Source: Mesorhizobium sp. ORS 3359 | Lineage (GTDB): Bacteria > Pseudomonadota > Alphaproteobacteria > Rhizobiales > Rhizobiaceae | NCBI GenBank assembly: GCA_000824845.1 | Contig: CCNC01000200.1 | Coordinates: 18,328 to 82,327 of the forward strand | Length of the DNA: 64,000 nt | Reading direction: 5' to 3' | In this document: piece by piece, positions 33,726-42,137 of the stretch | How positions within the stretch are numbered: position 1 is the first letter of the stretch | Layout of the letters: each line of letters begins with the position of its first letter | Notes under the pieces: generated by a model | What the model saw: the letters and a program-made list of their open reading frames with translations, nothing else | Databases searched by the model: none | Told to the model about the DNA's origin: nothing | Made by a program: the position numbers and the translations under genes

Positions 33726-34367
33726 TCAGCCGCCGTTCGCCACCAGAGCGATCGCGGCGCGCAGTTCGTCGAGACCCGAGGCTTTTTCCGATGATGTCGC
33801 CAGGACCACGGGGAAGGCCGCCGGCCGTTTCTTGATCTTGGCCAGCGTCTCCTCGATCAGCCTCGGCACGCCGGCGGCCTTGATCTTGTCGGTCTTGGTC
33901 AGCACCACCTGGTAGGACACCGCCGCCTTGTCGAGCAGGGTCAGCACTTCCTCGTCCTTGGCCTTGATGCCGTGGCGCGCGTCGATCAGCACATAGACGC
34001 GCTTCAGCGTCACGCGGCCCTGCAGATATTCGTAGATGAGCTTCGTCCACTCATCGACCTTGTCCTTCGGCGCGCTGGCATAGCCGTAGCCCGGCATGTC
34101 GACCAGCGCCATCGGCGGCAGGTCGGCGCCTTCGCCGGAGAACCCGTCCGGCACGAAATAGTTGAGCTCCTGCGTGCGCCCCGGCGTGTTCGAGGTGCGC
34201 GCCAGGCCCTTGTGGCCGACCAGCGCGTTGATCAGCGATGATTTGCCGACATTGGAGCGGCCGGCAAAGGCGATCTCCGGCGGGCCTTCCGGCGGCAGGA
34301 ACTTCATCGACGGCACGCCGCGGATGAAGATCCAGCCGCGGGTGAACAGCTCTGGATCGATCGCCAT
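33726..34367 (-). CDS. engB: Ribosome biogenesis GTP-binding protein EngB (YsxC/YihA)
   Basis: 213 residues from the ATG at 34367. GTPase motifs: G1 GRSNVGKS (36-43), the switch I Thr in NTPGRTQELNYF, G3 DMPGYG and G4 LTKTDKIK. It assists large ribosomal subunit assembly. The upstream gene's TGA overlaps a possible TTG start (TTGA near 34397) that would add ten residues. Part of the ancestral yidC-engB-argB group. Confidence 0.95.
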   Translation of the reverse strand: MAIDPELFTRGWIFIRGVPSMKFLPPEGPPEIAFAGRSNVGKSSLINALVGHKGLARTSNTPGRTQELNYFVPDGFSGEGADLPPMALVDMPGYGYASAPKDKVDEWTKLIYEYLQGRVTLKRVYVLIDARHGIKAKDEEVLTLLDKAAVSYQVVLTKTDKIKAAGVPRLIEETLAKIKKRPAAFPVVLATSSEKASGLDELRAAIALVANGG

Positions 34368-34393
34368 CTTGTCGCTTTTCGTGTTGGGCGCGC

Positions 34394-35032
34394 TCAAGCC
34401 GCAGCCTCCAGTCTTGCAATGTCGGCGCCGCGAATGGCGTCGAGGTTGCGGCTGATCTTGTCGACCGGCCAGTCCCACCAGGCCGCCTTGAGCAGGCGGC
34501 GCACGGTAAAGTCGTCGAAGCGCATCTTCACCACCTTGGCAGCATTGCCGGCAACGATCGCATAAGGCGGCACGTCGTGCGTGACAACCGATTTCGCCGC
34601 AACGATTGCGCCATTGCCGATCCTGACGCCCGGCATGATCACCGCATCCATGCCGATCCACACGTCGTTTTCGACGATGGTGTCGCCGCGGATCTCCTTC
34701 GACCAGGTCTCAGGATCGAACCCTTCCTCCCAGCCATGGCCGAAGATGTTGAACGGATAGGTCGAGAAGCCGGACATGGCATGGTTGGCGCCGTTCATGA
34801 TGAAACGCGCGCCTTCCGCGATGGTGCAGAACTTGCCGATCACCAGCCGGTCGCCGATGAAGTCGTAGTGGTGCAGCACGCATTTCTCGGCGAATTTGTC
34901 GGGACCGTTGGGATCGTCATAGTAGGTGAAGTCGCCGATCTCGATGTTGGGCGACGTCACCAGACCCTTCAGGAAGCCGACGCGCGGATGCATCGCGATC
35001 GGATGCTTGATGTCGGGATTGGGCCCGGGCAT
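34394..35032 (-). CDS. CatB-related O-acetyltransferase (hexapeptide repeat)
   Basis: 212 residues of the xenobiotic acetyltransferase class (CatB/Vat). Left-handed beta-helix repeats run from about 45 to 175, with the loop NGANHAMSGFSTYPF carrying the catalytic His and GDTIVENDVWIGMDAVIMPG downstream. Characterised members acetylate chloramphenicol or streptogramin A; many chromosomal homologues act on sugars. It ends directly at engB. Resistance is possible but not shown. Confidence 0.9.
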   Translation of the reverse strand: MPGPNPDIKHPIAMHPRVGFLKGLVTSPNIEIGDFTYYDDPNGPDKFAEKCVLHHYDFIGDRLVIGKFCTIAEGARFIMNGANHAMSGFSTYPFNIFGHGWEEGFDPETWSKEIRGDTIVENDVWIGMDAVIMPGVRIGNGAIVAAKSVVTHDVPPYAIVAGNAAKVVKMRFDDFTVRRLLKAAWWDWPVDKISRNLDAIRGADIARLEAAA

Positions 35033-35050
35033 CGCGGTCTCTCCATGGCT

Positions 35051-35079
35051 AGAGCAATTCCAGGAAAAGTGTGAGCGGT
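35051..35079. repeat. Partial GCAATTCC-type repeat
   Basis: AGAGCAATTCCAGGAAAAGT and following bases, upstream of the acetyltransferase gene, match the outer half of the composite repeats (compare 6428-6456) without the second half. A truncated copy. Confidence 0.6.
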
Positions 35080-35154
35080 AAAAACAGAGAGACAGTGCGT
35101 TCCGGTGGTCAACGTCCGATCAAACTAACGTGATCCGGCCGCGGCACCAACCGT

Positions 35155-35469
35155 TCAGTGGCTGCCGCGGCAGATCACGATCGGGTTGGAAAGGGCGCTG
35201 TCGAATCCGCTGCCCTGATAGACCTGGACGTTCGACGCGCCGGGCGGCAGCGAGAAGCTGCCTTCGACGATCTTCTGGTCGCCGGCCGTCGTGTGCAGCG
35301 CCCAGCTGAAAGTGCAGAATTGCGGCGGCGCCTTGGGTTGCACGTGGCTGCAGTTGAGCTGCGCGCCGCCCAGCATCGCCGCCCCGCCGCAGCTCACCGC
35401 GTCCTTCGCCGCGGCCGGAAAAGCGTATCCCATGAGCAGCGTCAGCATGGTGATCTTGAGCCAGTTCAT
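35155..35469 (-). CDS. Small secreted protein, unknown
   Basis: 104 residues from the ATG at 35469 (AAGGACA just upstream). Signal peptide (1-21, ending FPAAA), then a mature part of about 83 residues with four cysteines (VSCGG, LNCSHV, QFCTFSW, VICRG), probably two disulfides, and few charged residues. I do not recognise a family. It is divergent from the MarR-EmrAB operon. Confidence 0.72.
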   Translation of the reverse strand: MNWLKITMLTLLMGYAFPAAAKDAVSCGGAAMLGGAQLNCSHVQPKAPPQFCTFSWALHTTAGDQKIVEGSFSLPPGASNVQVYQGSGFDSALSNPIVICRGSH

Positions 35470-35635
35470 CGTCTTGTCCTTGCCGAAAACCCAAGCCGGT
35501 CCGGCGGGTTCTGGCCTATGCGATATTTTTGCCAAGCGCCTTAGTCGGTCTTGCGCTCCGCGTCCAGCGGGATTATGTGCATGATGATAATAAGCATGCT
35601 CACGAAAGTTTGTCCGCCGACTCCGAAGTTCTCCC

Positions 35636-36100
35636 ATGCCCTCCTCGCCCAATATCAGCTTCGTGCTGCACGACGTCGCGCGCCTGCTCAGGAAGCGGTT
35701 CGAGCAGCGCTCGCGCGCCTTTGGGCTGACCCGCGCGCAATGGCAGGTGCTGGCCTATCTTTCGGTGCATGAGGGCATCTACCAGAACAGGTTGGCCGAC
35801 CTCATCGAGATCATGCCGATTACCCTCGCAAGGTTGCTCGACAAGATGGAAGCGCGCGGCTTCGTCGAGCGCCGGCCCGATCCGACCGACCGTCGGGCGT
35901 GGCTCCTCTATCTGACCCCGCAGGCGCGTCCGCTGATTGAAGTGATGCGCAGCAACGGCCGGAAGACGCGTGACGAAGCCTTCGCCGGCCTGTCCGCGGA
36001 CGCGCAGCAGCAACTGCTGCAAACTCTTTGCCTGATCAAATCCAATCTGCTCGAGGCCTGCACCCAGCCGGCCGTCGACCGGGAGAAAGTCCATGTCTGA
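35636..36100 (+). CDS. MarR family regulator of an efflux operon
   Basis: 154 residues. Winged-helix core: LTRAQWQVLAYLSVHEG, NRLADLIEIMPITLARLLDKME and the wing RRPDPTDRRAWLLYLT. First gene of an operon with EmrA- and EmrB-like genes; its stop lies inside the start of the adaptor gene (8-bp overlap). Upstream, 35577-35604 contains an imperfect palindrome TGCATG-n11-CATGCT that may be its operator. Likely an EmrR/MprA-like local repressor. Confidence 0.92.
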   Translation: MPSSPNISFVLHDVARLLRKRFEQRSRAFGLTRAQWQVLAYLSVHEGIYQNRLADLIEIMPITLARLLDKMEARGFVERRPDPTDRRAWLLYLTPQARPLIEVMRSNGRKTRDEAFAGLSADAQQQLLQTLCLIKSNLLEACTQPAVDREKVHV

Positions 36101-37388
36101 AGGAACCTCACCCAGAAAGCCCGCCGACGGAGAAAATGCCGGCGAAAGAGCAAGCGACCAGGTCATCCGCCTGGACAGCCAGCGCGAGCAAAGGCGCGGC
36201 ACTAATCCGCCTGTCGTCGAAGACGATGAGCTGGAAGCGCCCGTGGCGCCGGAGCCGGTGACGCTGGAGGCGCCCTCGGCGCAGCCGAAGCCGGCTTCCG
36301 TCACTGTAGCTCCGCCCGCCCCCGCCAAGCCGCGCCGCAGCCTGACGCGGCCGATCCTGTTCGCGCTGCTGCCCGTCGCTCTGGTGGCCGGCGGCTACTA
36401 CTATGTCGTCGGCGGCCAGATCATGACCACCGACAACGCCTATATCCAGGCGCAGTCGCTCGGCGTGTCGACCGACGTCTCCGGCACCGTCGACGAGATC
36501 GATGTGCACGACAACCAGGCGGTGAAGAAGGGCGACGTGCTCTTCCGGCTGCGGCCCGCCTCATTCGAGACCGCGCTCGCCGGCGCCAAGGCGCAGCTCG
36601 GCACGGTACGGAACCAGGTGCTGACGCTGCAGGCGAGCTATCAGCAGTCGCTGGCCTCGATCGACCAGGCCGAGGCCGACATTCCCTATTACGAATCCGC
36701 CTTCCAGCGTCAGCAGGACCTGCTCAAGACCTCGACCGCTTCCAAGGCGACCTTCGACAGCGCCCAGCACGATCTGATCGCGGCCCGCCAGAAGGTGACC
36801 GTCGCCAAGGCGCAGGCGCAGGCGATGCTTGCCCAGCTCGGCGGCGACGCCAGCCAGCCGGTCGAGCAGAACCCGTTCTACCTGCAGGCCCAGTCGGCGG
36901 TGGATGATGCGCAGCGCAACCTCAACGATTCCGTCGTCAAGGCGCCGTTCGACGGCATCGTCACCAATGTCGACGCCTTGCAGGTCGGCAAATACCTGCC
37001 GGCCTCGCAGCCGGCCTTCAGCCTGGTGTCGTCGACCGACATCTGGATCGCGGCCGAGCCGAAGGAAACCGAGCTCACCTATGTGCGGCCGGGACAGAAG
37101 GCGACGATCAGCATCGACGGCTATCCCGGCGAGGTCTGGCACGGCACGGTCGGCTCGATCAGCCCTGCGTCCTCGTCCAGCTTCTCGCTGCTGCCGGCGC
37201 AGAACACCTCCGGCAACTGGGTCAAGGTCGTGCAGCGCATCCCGATGCGCGTGACGATCGACGATCCGGACGGCAAGCCGCCGCTGCGCGGCGGCATGAG
37301 CGCCGTCGTCAGCATCGACACCGGTCACGCCCGCGGCCTGCCCGATTTCATCGCCAACCTCTTCAAGCAATCCGGGTCAAAGTCATGA
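36093..37388 (+). CDS. HlyD/EmrA-type membrane fusion protein (second pump)
   Basis: 431 residues: a long acidic/Pro-rich N-terminus, one transmembrane helix (about 84-106), lipoyl half TDNAYIQAQSLGVSTDVSG, an alpha-hairpin, then VVKAPFDGIVTNVDALQVG. It overlaps the regulator upstream and the pump downstream (ATGA), so one transcript is certain. Only the overall layout is shared with the EmrA at 29-30 kb; the two differ widely in sequence. Confidence 0.94.
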   Translation: MSEGTSPRKPADGENAGERASDQVIRLDSQREQRRGTNPPVVEDDELEAPVAPEPVTLEAPSAQPKPASVTVAPPAPAKPRRSLTRPILFALLPVALVAGGYYYVVGGQIMTTDNAYIQAQSLGVSTDVSGTVDEIDVHDNQAVKKGDVLFRLRPASFETALAGAKAQLGTVRNQVLTLQASYQQSLASIDQAEADIPYYESAFQRQQDLLKTSTASKATFDSAQHDLIAARQKVTVAKAQAQAMLAQLGGDASQPVEQNPFYLQAQSAVDDAQRNLNDSVVKAPFDGIVTNVDALQVGKYLPASQPAFSLVSSTDIWIAAEPKETELTYVRPGQKATISIDGYPGEVWHGTVGSISPASSSSFSLLPAQNTSGNWVKVVQRIPMRVTIDDPDGKPPLRGGMSAVVSIDTGHARGLPDFIANLFKQSGSKS

Positions 37389-38929
37389 CAACGGCTTCCG
37401 CGACAGGCGCGCCCGTGGTCGCCAATCGCGGCGCCATCACCGCTTGCGTGATCCTGGCGGTGATCATGCAGGCGCTGGACACCACTATCGCCAATGTGGC
37501 GCTGCCCTATATCCAGGGCAGCGTCTCGGCCAGCGCCGACCAGATCAACTGGGTGCTCACCTCCTATATCGTCGCCGCCGCCGTGATGACGCCGCCGTCG
37601 GGCTATCTTGCCAACCGCTTCGGCCGCAAGCGCATCCTTCTGGTGGCGATCACCGGCTTCGTCGTCGCTTCCGTGTTGTGCGGCTTTGCCCAGTCGCTGC
37701 CGCAGATCGTCGGCTTCCGCCTGCTGCAGGGCCTGTTCGGCGCAGCACTCGTGCCGCTGTCACAGTCGATCCTGCTCGACATCTACAGCGTCGAGGAGCG
37801 CGGCTCGGCCATGGCGCTGTTCGGCGTCTCGGTCATGGTCGGTCCGGTGCTCGGTCCGGTCATCGGCGGTTGGCTGACCGAGAACGTCTCCTGGCGCTGG
37901 GTGTTCTACATCAACGTGCCGATCGGCGCGCTGGCCTTTATCGGCGTCTCGATGTTCGTCCAGGAAACCAAGCTCGACTTGAAGGCAAGGCTCGACTGGC
38001 TGGGCTTCGGTATGCTCTCGATCGCCATCGCCTCGCTGCAGATGTTCCTCGACCGCGGCGAGCAGCTCAACTGGTTCTCCTCGGCCGAGATCATCGTCGA
38101 GGCGCTGGTCTGCGCGTCGGCCTTCTACATCTTCATCGTCCACACCTTCACCGCGCGCGACACCTTCGTGAACCCGCGGCTGTTCCTCGACCGCAACTTC
38201 GCCGTCGGCATGATCTTCATCTTCATCATCGGCATCACCTATCTCGCCTCGCTGGCGCTGATGACGCCCTATCTGCAGACGCTGATGGGTTATCCGGTGG
38301 TGACCGCCGGCATCGTCATGGGCCCGCGCGGCCTCGGCACCATGGCCTGCATGTTCCTGGTCGGCCGCCTGGTCGGCAAGGTCGACACGCGCTGGCTGCT
38401 GTTCGTCGGCCTCGCCATCACCGCCTGGGCGATGTACGACATGACCGGCTGGACGCCGGACGTCTCGCAATGGACGATCATCAGCACCGGCTTCATCCAG
38501 GGCGCGGGTCTCGGCTTCCTGTTCGTGCCGCTCACCACCATCACCTTCGCCACGCTGGCGCCGGAGCGGCGCGCGGAAGGCACCGGCCTCTATAACCTGT
38601 CGCGCAACATCGGTTCCAGCGTCGGCATCTCGGTGGTCACGGCGCTTTTGACGCAGAACCAGCAGATCAATCACGCCAACATCGCCACCTATGTGACGCC
38701 CTACAATCCGGCCTTCGGCGATCCGGCGATCTCGCAGGCGCTGAGCCCCTACACCGCCGCCGGCCGCGCCGCGCTCGACGGTCTGGTCACGCTGCAGGCC
38801 ACGATCATCTCCTATGTCGACGACTTCAAGCTGATGATGATCCTGTCTCTGGCCGCCATCCCGCTGGTGCTTCTGCTGCGCAAGCCGTCGACGCCGGCCA
38901 AGGTCGATCACAGCGCGGCCATGGAATAA
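37385..38929 (+). CDS. DHA2-family MFS multidrug efflux protein (second pump)
   Basis: 514 residues and about 14 transmembrane helices. Family motifs: LDTTIANVALPYIQGS, the motif A loop LANRFGRKR and the motif C region VMVGPVLGPVIGGWLTE. It forms a tripartite exporter with the adaptor encoded upstream. The 4-bp overlap with the adaptor gene ensures balanced translation. Confidence 0.95.
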   Translation: MTTASATGAPVVANRGAITACVILAVIMQALDTTIANVALPYIQGSVSASADQINWVLTSYIVAAAVMTPPSGYLANRFGRKRILLVAITGFVVASVLCGFAQSLPQIVGFRLLQGLFGAALVPLSQSILLDIYSVEERGSAMALFGVSVMVGPVLGPVIGGWLTENVSWRWVFYINVPIGALAFIGVSMFVQETKLDLKARLDWLGFGMLSIAIASLQMFLDRGEQLNWFSSAEIIVEALVCASAFYIFIVHTFTARDTFVNPRLFLDRNFAVGMIFIFIIGITYLASLALMTPYLQTLMGYPVVTAGIVMGPRGLGTMACMFLVGRLVGKVDTRWLLFVGLAITAWAMYDMTGWTPDVSQWTIISTGFIQGAGLGFLFVPLTTITFATLAPERRAEGTGLYNLSRNIGSSVGISVVTALLTQNQQINHANIATYVTPYNPAFGDPAISQALSPYTAAGRAALDGLVTLQATIISYVDDFKLMMILSLAAIPLVLLLRKPSTPAKVDHSAAME

Positions 38930-39480
38930 AAGGACCGGGATCCCGCCGCCCGCGGGACCCCGGCATGCCGGACGACCTCCCAAACACCGGCGTCGCTGCG
39001 CCGGAAGCCGGCCGGCCCTTTTTGGGGAGGACTGGAATCGTACGAAGCAGGGCGGCTCGGAGTTTCACCAAGCTCCGACAATTTGCCGAAAATTGTACCG
39101 CCCTCGGCATATCGAGGGCAATCACGTACGGGGTTATCGGCGAACGCCAACCCAAACGCGGCCGATCAAGGCTTGCCGGTTATCTGAACTCAGAAAGCCA
39201 TGCGCGATCGCCTTGTCCGAATGGCACCGAAATTGGAGATTGGCCGAACTCCCCCGTGACGTCGTCATCCTCGGGCTCGACCCGAGGATCCATTCCGTGA
39301 CCTTTGCCGCGGAATGTGAGGGTGCAGAATTCTGTAGCCTTTGCCACGCCTTAGCGTAACGGAACGGATTCCAGGGTCTGCGCGCGTCGCTTCGCTCCTC
39401 GCTCCGCCATGGAATGACAACCGGGAAGACCGACACGGCCAATCCCGAAGGTTGGCGCTGTCTCGTCGGTATTTCCAACA
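38930..39480. repeat. 550-bp gap with about 165-bp dispersed repeat (copy B, 39258-39420)
   Basis: No gene is credible here. The repeat at 39258-39420 shares GAGGATCCATTCCGTGACCTTT, GCAGAATTCTG and GGGTCTGCGCGCGTCGCTTCGCTCC with copy A at 17637-17818. Bases 38930-39257 hold nothing recognised apart from the run-off of the efflux operon. Confidence 0.75.
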
Positions 39481-39510
39481 AAAACCCCGGCCGATGAAGG
39501 CCAGGGTTTT
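39481..39510 (-). terminator. Intrinsic terminator of the rpmH-rnpA-yidC operon
   Basis: AAAACCCCGGCC (39481-39492) pairs with GGCCAGGGTTTT (39499-39510) with one mismatch and a 6-base loop, 20 bases after the yidC stop. Read on the minus strand it ends in TTTTTGTT. Confidence 0.88.
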
Positions 39511-39530
39511 GATTGTAGCTCGGTGTCCGG

Positions 39531-41363
39531 CTATTCCGCCGGCGATGGTTTCTTGCGGAACATCGCCGCCAGATTGTCCCACAATTCGATCTTGGCGCCC
39601 TGACGCTTCATGATCACGCCCTGCTGAAGGATCGACAGCGTGTTGTTCCAGGCCCAGTAGATGACGAGGCCTGCCGGGAACGAGCCCATCATGAAGGTGA
39701 AGATCACCGGCATCCAGGTGAAGATCGCGGCCTGCGTCGGGTCCGGCGGCGCCGGGTTCATGCGCATCTGCAGGAACATGGTGATGCCCATCACCACTGC
39801 CCAGGCGCCCATATGCGGCAGGAAGGCGGGCGCCGCGAAGGGCAGCAGGCCGAACAGGTTGAAGATCGACGTCGGATCGGGCGCCGCAAGGTCGTGGATC
39901 CAGCCGAAGAAGGGCGCGTGCCGCATCTCGATGGTGATGTAGAGCACCTTGTAGAGCGAGAAGAAGACCGGGATCTGCAGCGCCACCGGCCAGCAGCCGG
40001 CCAGCGGATTGATCTTCTCGGTTTTGTACAGCTCCATCATCGCCTGCTGCTGCTTCATCTTGTCGTCCGCGTATTTCTCGCGGATCTCGACCATCTTCGG
40101 CTGCACCTTCTTCATGTTCGCCATCGAGGCGTAGGACTTGTTGGCCAGGGGGAAGAAGATCGCCTTGACGATGACGGTGGTGGCGAGGATCGCCAGGCCG
40201 AAATTGCCGAAGAACTTGTAGAGCGTGTCGATGAGCCAGAACATCGGCTTGGTGATGAAATAGAACCAGCCCCAGTCGATCAGCAGGTCGAACTGGCGGA
40301 TGTGCCGGTCCTTTTCATAGGCGTTGATGGTCGAGACCTCCTTCGCGCCGGCGAAGATTTCAGACTCGATCGTCGTCGACTGTCCCGGCGCGACGCTGAT
40401 CGCATCAGTCAGGAAGTCGGACTGATAGCTGTGGCTGTGCGGTCCGTCCTTGAATTCGAAATAGGAGAATTTCGGCTGGAAGGGCTGCTTCTCCGTCGGG
40501 ACAAGCGTCACGGCCCAGTATTTGTCGGTGATGCCGAGCCAGCCATCGGTGGACTTGCCGGGCTTGACCTCCTTGTCCTTCTCGATGGCAGCGTATTTGT
40601 ACTCCGTCAGCCCTTCGCTGCCGGTCACGCCGATCAGTCCCTCATGCAGCACATAGGTGCTGGCGACGGCCGGTTTGTCGAAACGGGTGACGCGCCCGTA
40701 ATTGTAGAGCGAGACGCCGGCCGTTCCCGAATTCTGCACCGTGTCGGAAACGGTGAACATATATTCGTTGTCGATCGAGATGGTGCGCTTGAACGTCAGG
40801 CCCTTGTCGTTGGTGAAGGTCAGCGTCACCGGCGTCGAGGGCGTCAGCGTCGGATTGCCTTCGACGCTCCACACCGTATCCGCGCCCGGCACCGCGCCGG
40901 TCGCATCGTTGCCGACGAAGCCGATCTCGGCGAAATAGCCGTTGGGCAGCGACGATGGGTTGAGCAGCTCGATCTCGGGCGAATTCTTGTCGACCGTCTC
41001 GGTATAGTGCTTGAGCTTCAGGTCATCGAGGCGCGCGCCCGTCAGGTTGATCGAGCCCTCGAGGCTGGGCGTGTCGATCTTGACGCGCTTGGTCGCGGCA
41101 ATGGCCTGGTCGCGGCTGGCGGCGGTCACCGCTTCACCGCCGGGTGCGCCGGGAACGCTGCCGGCCGCCGGGGCCGGCGTTCCTGTCGCGCCGGAATTTG
41201 CGCCGCCGCCCGCTTCCTTCTTCTGCGCCTCGACGCGCTGCTGCTCGATGCGGGCCTGCTCGCGCTGCTGCTCCATCTTCGGGTTCATATAGAACACCTG
41301 CCAGAGCGTCAGGATCAGCACCGACAACGCGATGGTGATGAAGAAATTGCGGTTGTTTTCCAT
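39531..41363 (-). CDS. yidC: Membrane protein insertase YidC
   Basis: 610 residues. N-terminal anchor (NFFITIALSVLILTLWQVFY), a Gly/Ala-rich linker, a large periplasmic beta domain (about 90-370) and the conserved five-helix insertase core from about 375 (YFITKPMFWLIDTLYKFFGNFGLAI) to the end, with the hydrophilic-groove Arg in the first core helix region and the cytoplasmic KMKQQQAMMELYK loop. It inserts inner-membrane proteins with or without SecYEG. It lies 14 bases after rnpA and ends in a strong terminator. Confidence 0.97.
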   Translation of the reverse strand: MENNRNFFITIALSVLILTLWQVFYMNPKMEQQREQARIEQQRVEAQKKEAGGGANSGATGTPAPAAGSVPGAPGGEAVTAASRDQAIAATKRVKIDTPSLEGSINLTGARLDDLKLKHYTETVDKNSPEIELLNPSSLPNGYFAEIGFVGNDATGAVPGADTVWSVEGNPTLTPSTPVTLTFTNDKGLTFKRTISIDNEYMFTVSDTVQNSGTAGVSLYNYGRVTRFDKPAVASTYVLHEGLIGVTGSEGLTEYKYAAIEKDKEVKPGKSTDGWLGITDKYWAVTLVPTEKQPFQPKFSYFEFKDGPHSHSYQSDFLTDAISVAPGQSTTIESEIFAGAKEVSTINAYEKDRHIRQFDLLIDWGWFYFITKPMFWLIDTLYKFFGNFGLAILATTVIVKAIFFPLANKSYASMANMKKVQPKMVEIREKYADDKMKQQQAMMELYKTEKINPLAGCWPVALQIPVFFSLYKVLYITIEMRHAPFFGWIHDLAAPDPTSIFNLFGLLPFAAPAFLPHMGAWAVVMGITMFLQMRMNPAPPDPTQAAIFTWMPVIFTFMMGSFPAGLVIYWAWNNTLSILQQGVIMKRQGAKIELWDNLAAMFRKKPSPAE

Positions 41364-41377
41364 CGAAAGCCCTTGGC

Positions 41378-41731
41378 CTATCGTGCGCCGCGTAGCCGGC
41401 GGGAAAGCTCGGCCTTCAACTGGCCGAACGGAATGGCGAGCACGTCTTCACGCCCGACGATGACATAGTCATTGCCGGGCGCCATGTCATCGGCGGCGTG
41501 AACGCGCACGGCTTCCCTCAGCCGCCGCCGAACGCGGTTGCGCACCACGGCGTTGCCGACCTTCTTGGTGACGGTGTAGCCGACACGCGGCGCAAGGTCG
41601 TCGCCGCGGTCGAGAACTTCAACGAGAAAAAGCCGTCCGCGGCGTTTCTCGCCGCCGCGCACAGCCAGGAAGTCCGCGCGTTTCAGAAGCCGCCCGGGAG
41701 TTTTCCCCTTTGGCTTGCCGGTTGCGGGCAA
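41378..41731 (-). CDS. rnpA: Ribonuclease P protein component
   Basis: Protein subunit of RNase P, which trims tRNA 5' ends. Core motifs: RLLKRADFLAVRGG, the RNR signature KKVGNAVVRNRVRRRLREAVR and DYVIVGRED. No ATG precedes the conserved start; I take a TTG at 41731 (LPATGKPKGK, 117 residues), giving a normal length. The frame remains open upstream through rpmH in another phase, so automatic calls may extend it wrongly to 41836. Start uncertain, identity certain. Confidence 0.93.
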   Translation of the reverse strand: MPATGKPKGKTPGRLLKRADFLAVRGGEKRRGRLFLVEVLDRGDDLAPRVGYTVTKKVGNAVVRNRVRRRLREAVRVHAADDMAPGNDYVIVGREDVLAIPFGQLKAELSRRLRGAR

Positions 41732-41747
41732 CGATCTCGTCTTTCGT

Positions 41748-41882
41748 TCAGGCGCTGAGACGCTTGCGACCGCGATTACGGCGGGCAGCAACGACGCCAC
41801 GGCCACCCTTGGTGGCCATGCGGGCACGGAAACCATGCCGGCGCTTCCGGACGAGTTTGGACGGTTGGTATGTACGCTTCAT
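41748..41882 (-). CDS. rpmH: 50S ribosomal protein L34
   Basis: 44 residues on the minus strand: MKRTYQPSKLVRKRRHGF at the start, then RMATKGGRGVVAARRNRGRK and a short tail. This is the complete, highly conserved L34 sequence. It lies 16 bases upstream of rnpA, the near-universal bacterial arrangement, and heads the rpmH-rnpA-yidC operon. Confidence 0.98.
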   Translation of the reverse strand: MKRTYQPSKLVRKRRHGFRARMATKGGRGVVAARRNRGRKRLSA

Positions 41883-42137
41883 TTGTTTTAATACCGCGGG
41901 GTGCGGCCCTTCTTGATTCTGTCACTCTGTAACAGGAGCTTTGCCGGGCCGGCTTAGGCGCGATCGAAACCGCGCCGGGACGAATGGCCCGAGCGTGAGC
42001 GGGCTTATAGAAAGAAGGTTTTTGGAAGTCAATCCGCCCCGCCGCGAGGCAATTTTTCGCGGGGGTGACGATGAAATTGGCAAAAAAGCCGCAAATCGCA
42101 TAATCTTGCCCGATCAAGCCTTTGTGAATGCGCGTCA

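Noticed and set aside
34394..35032. Chloramphenicol resistance gene call
   Set aside because: CatB-like hexapeptide proteins are widespread with other substrates; only the family is supported.
39813..41468. 551-residue plus-strand frame opposite yidC
   Set aside because: Arg/Asp/His-rich shadow composition; yidC is unambiguous.
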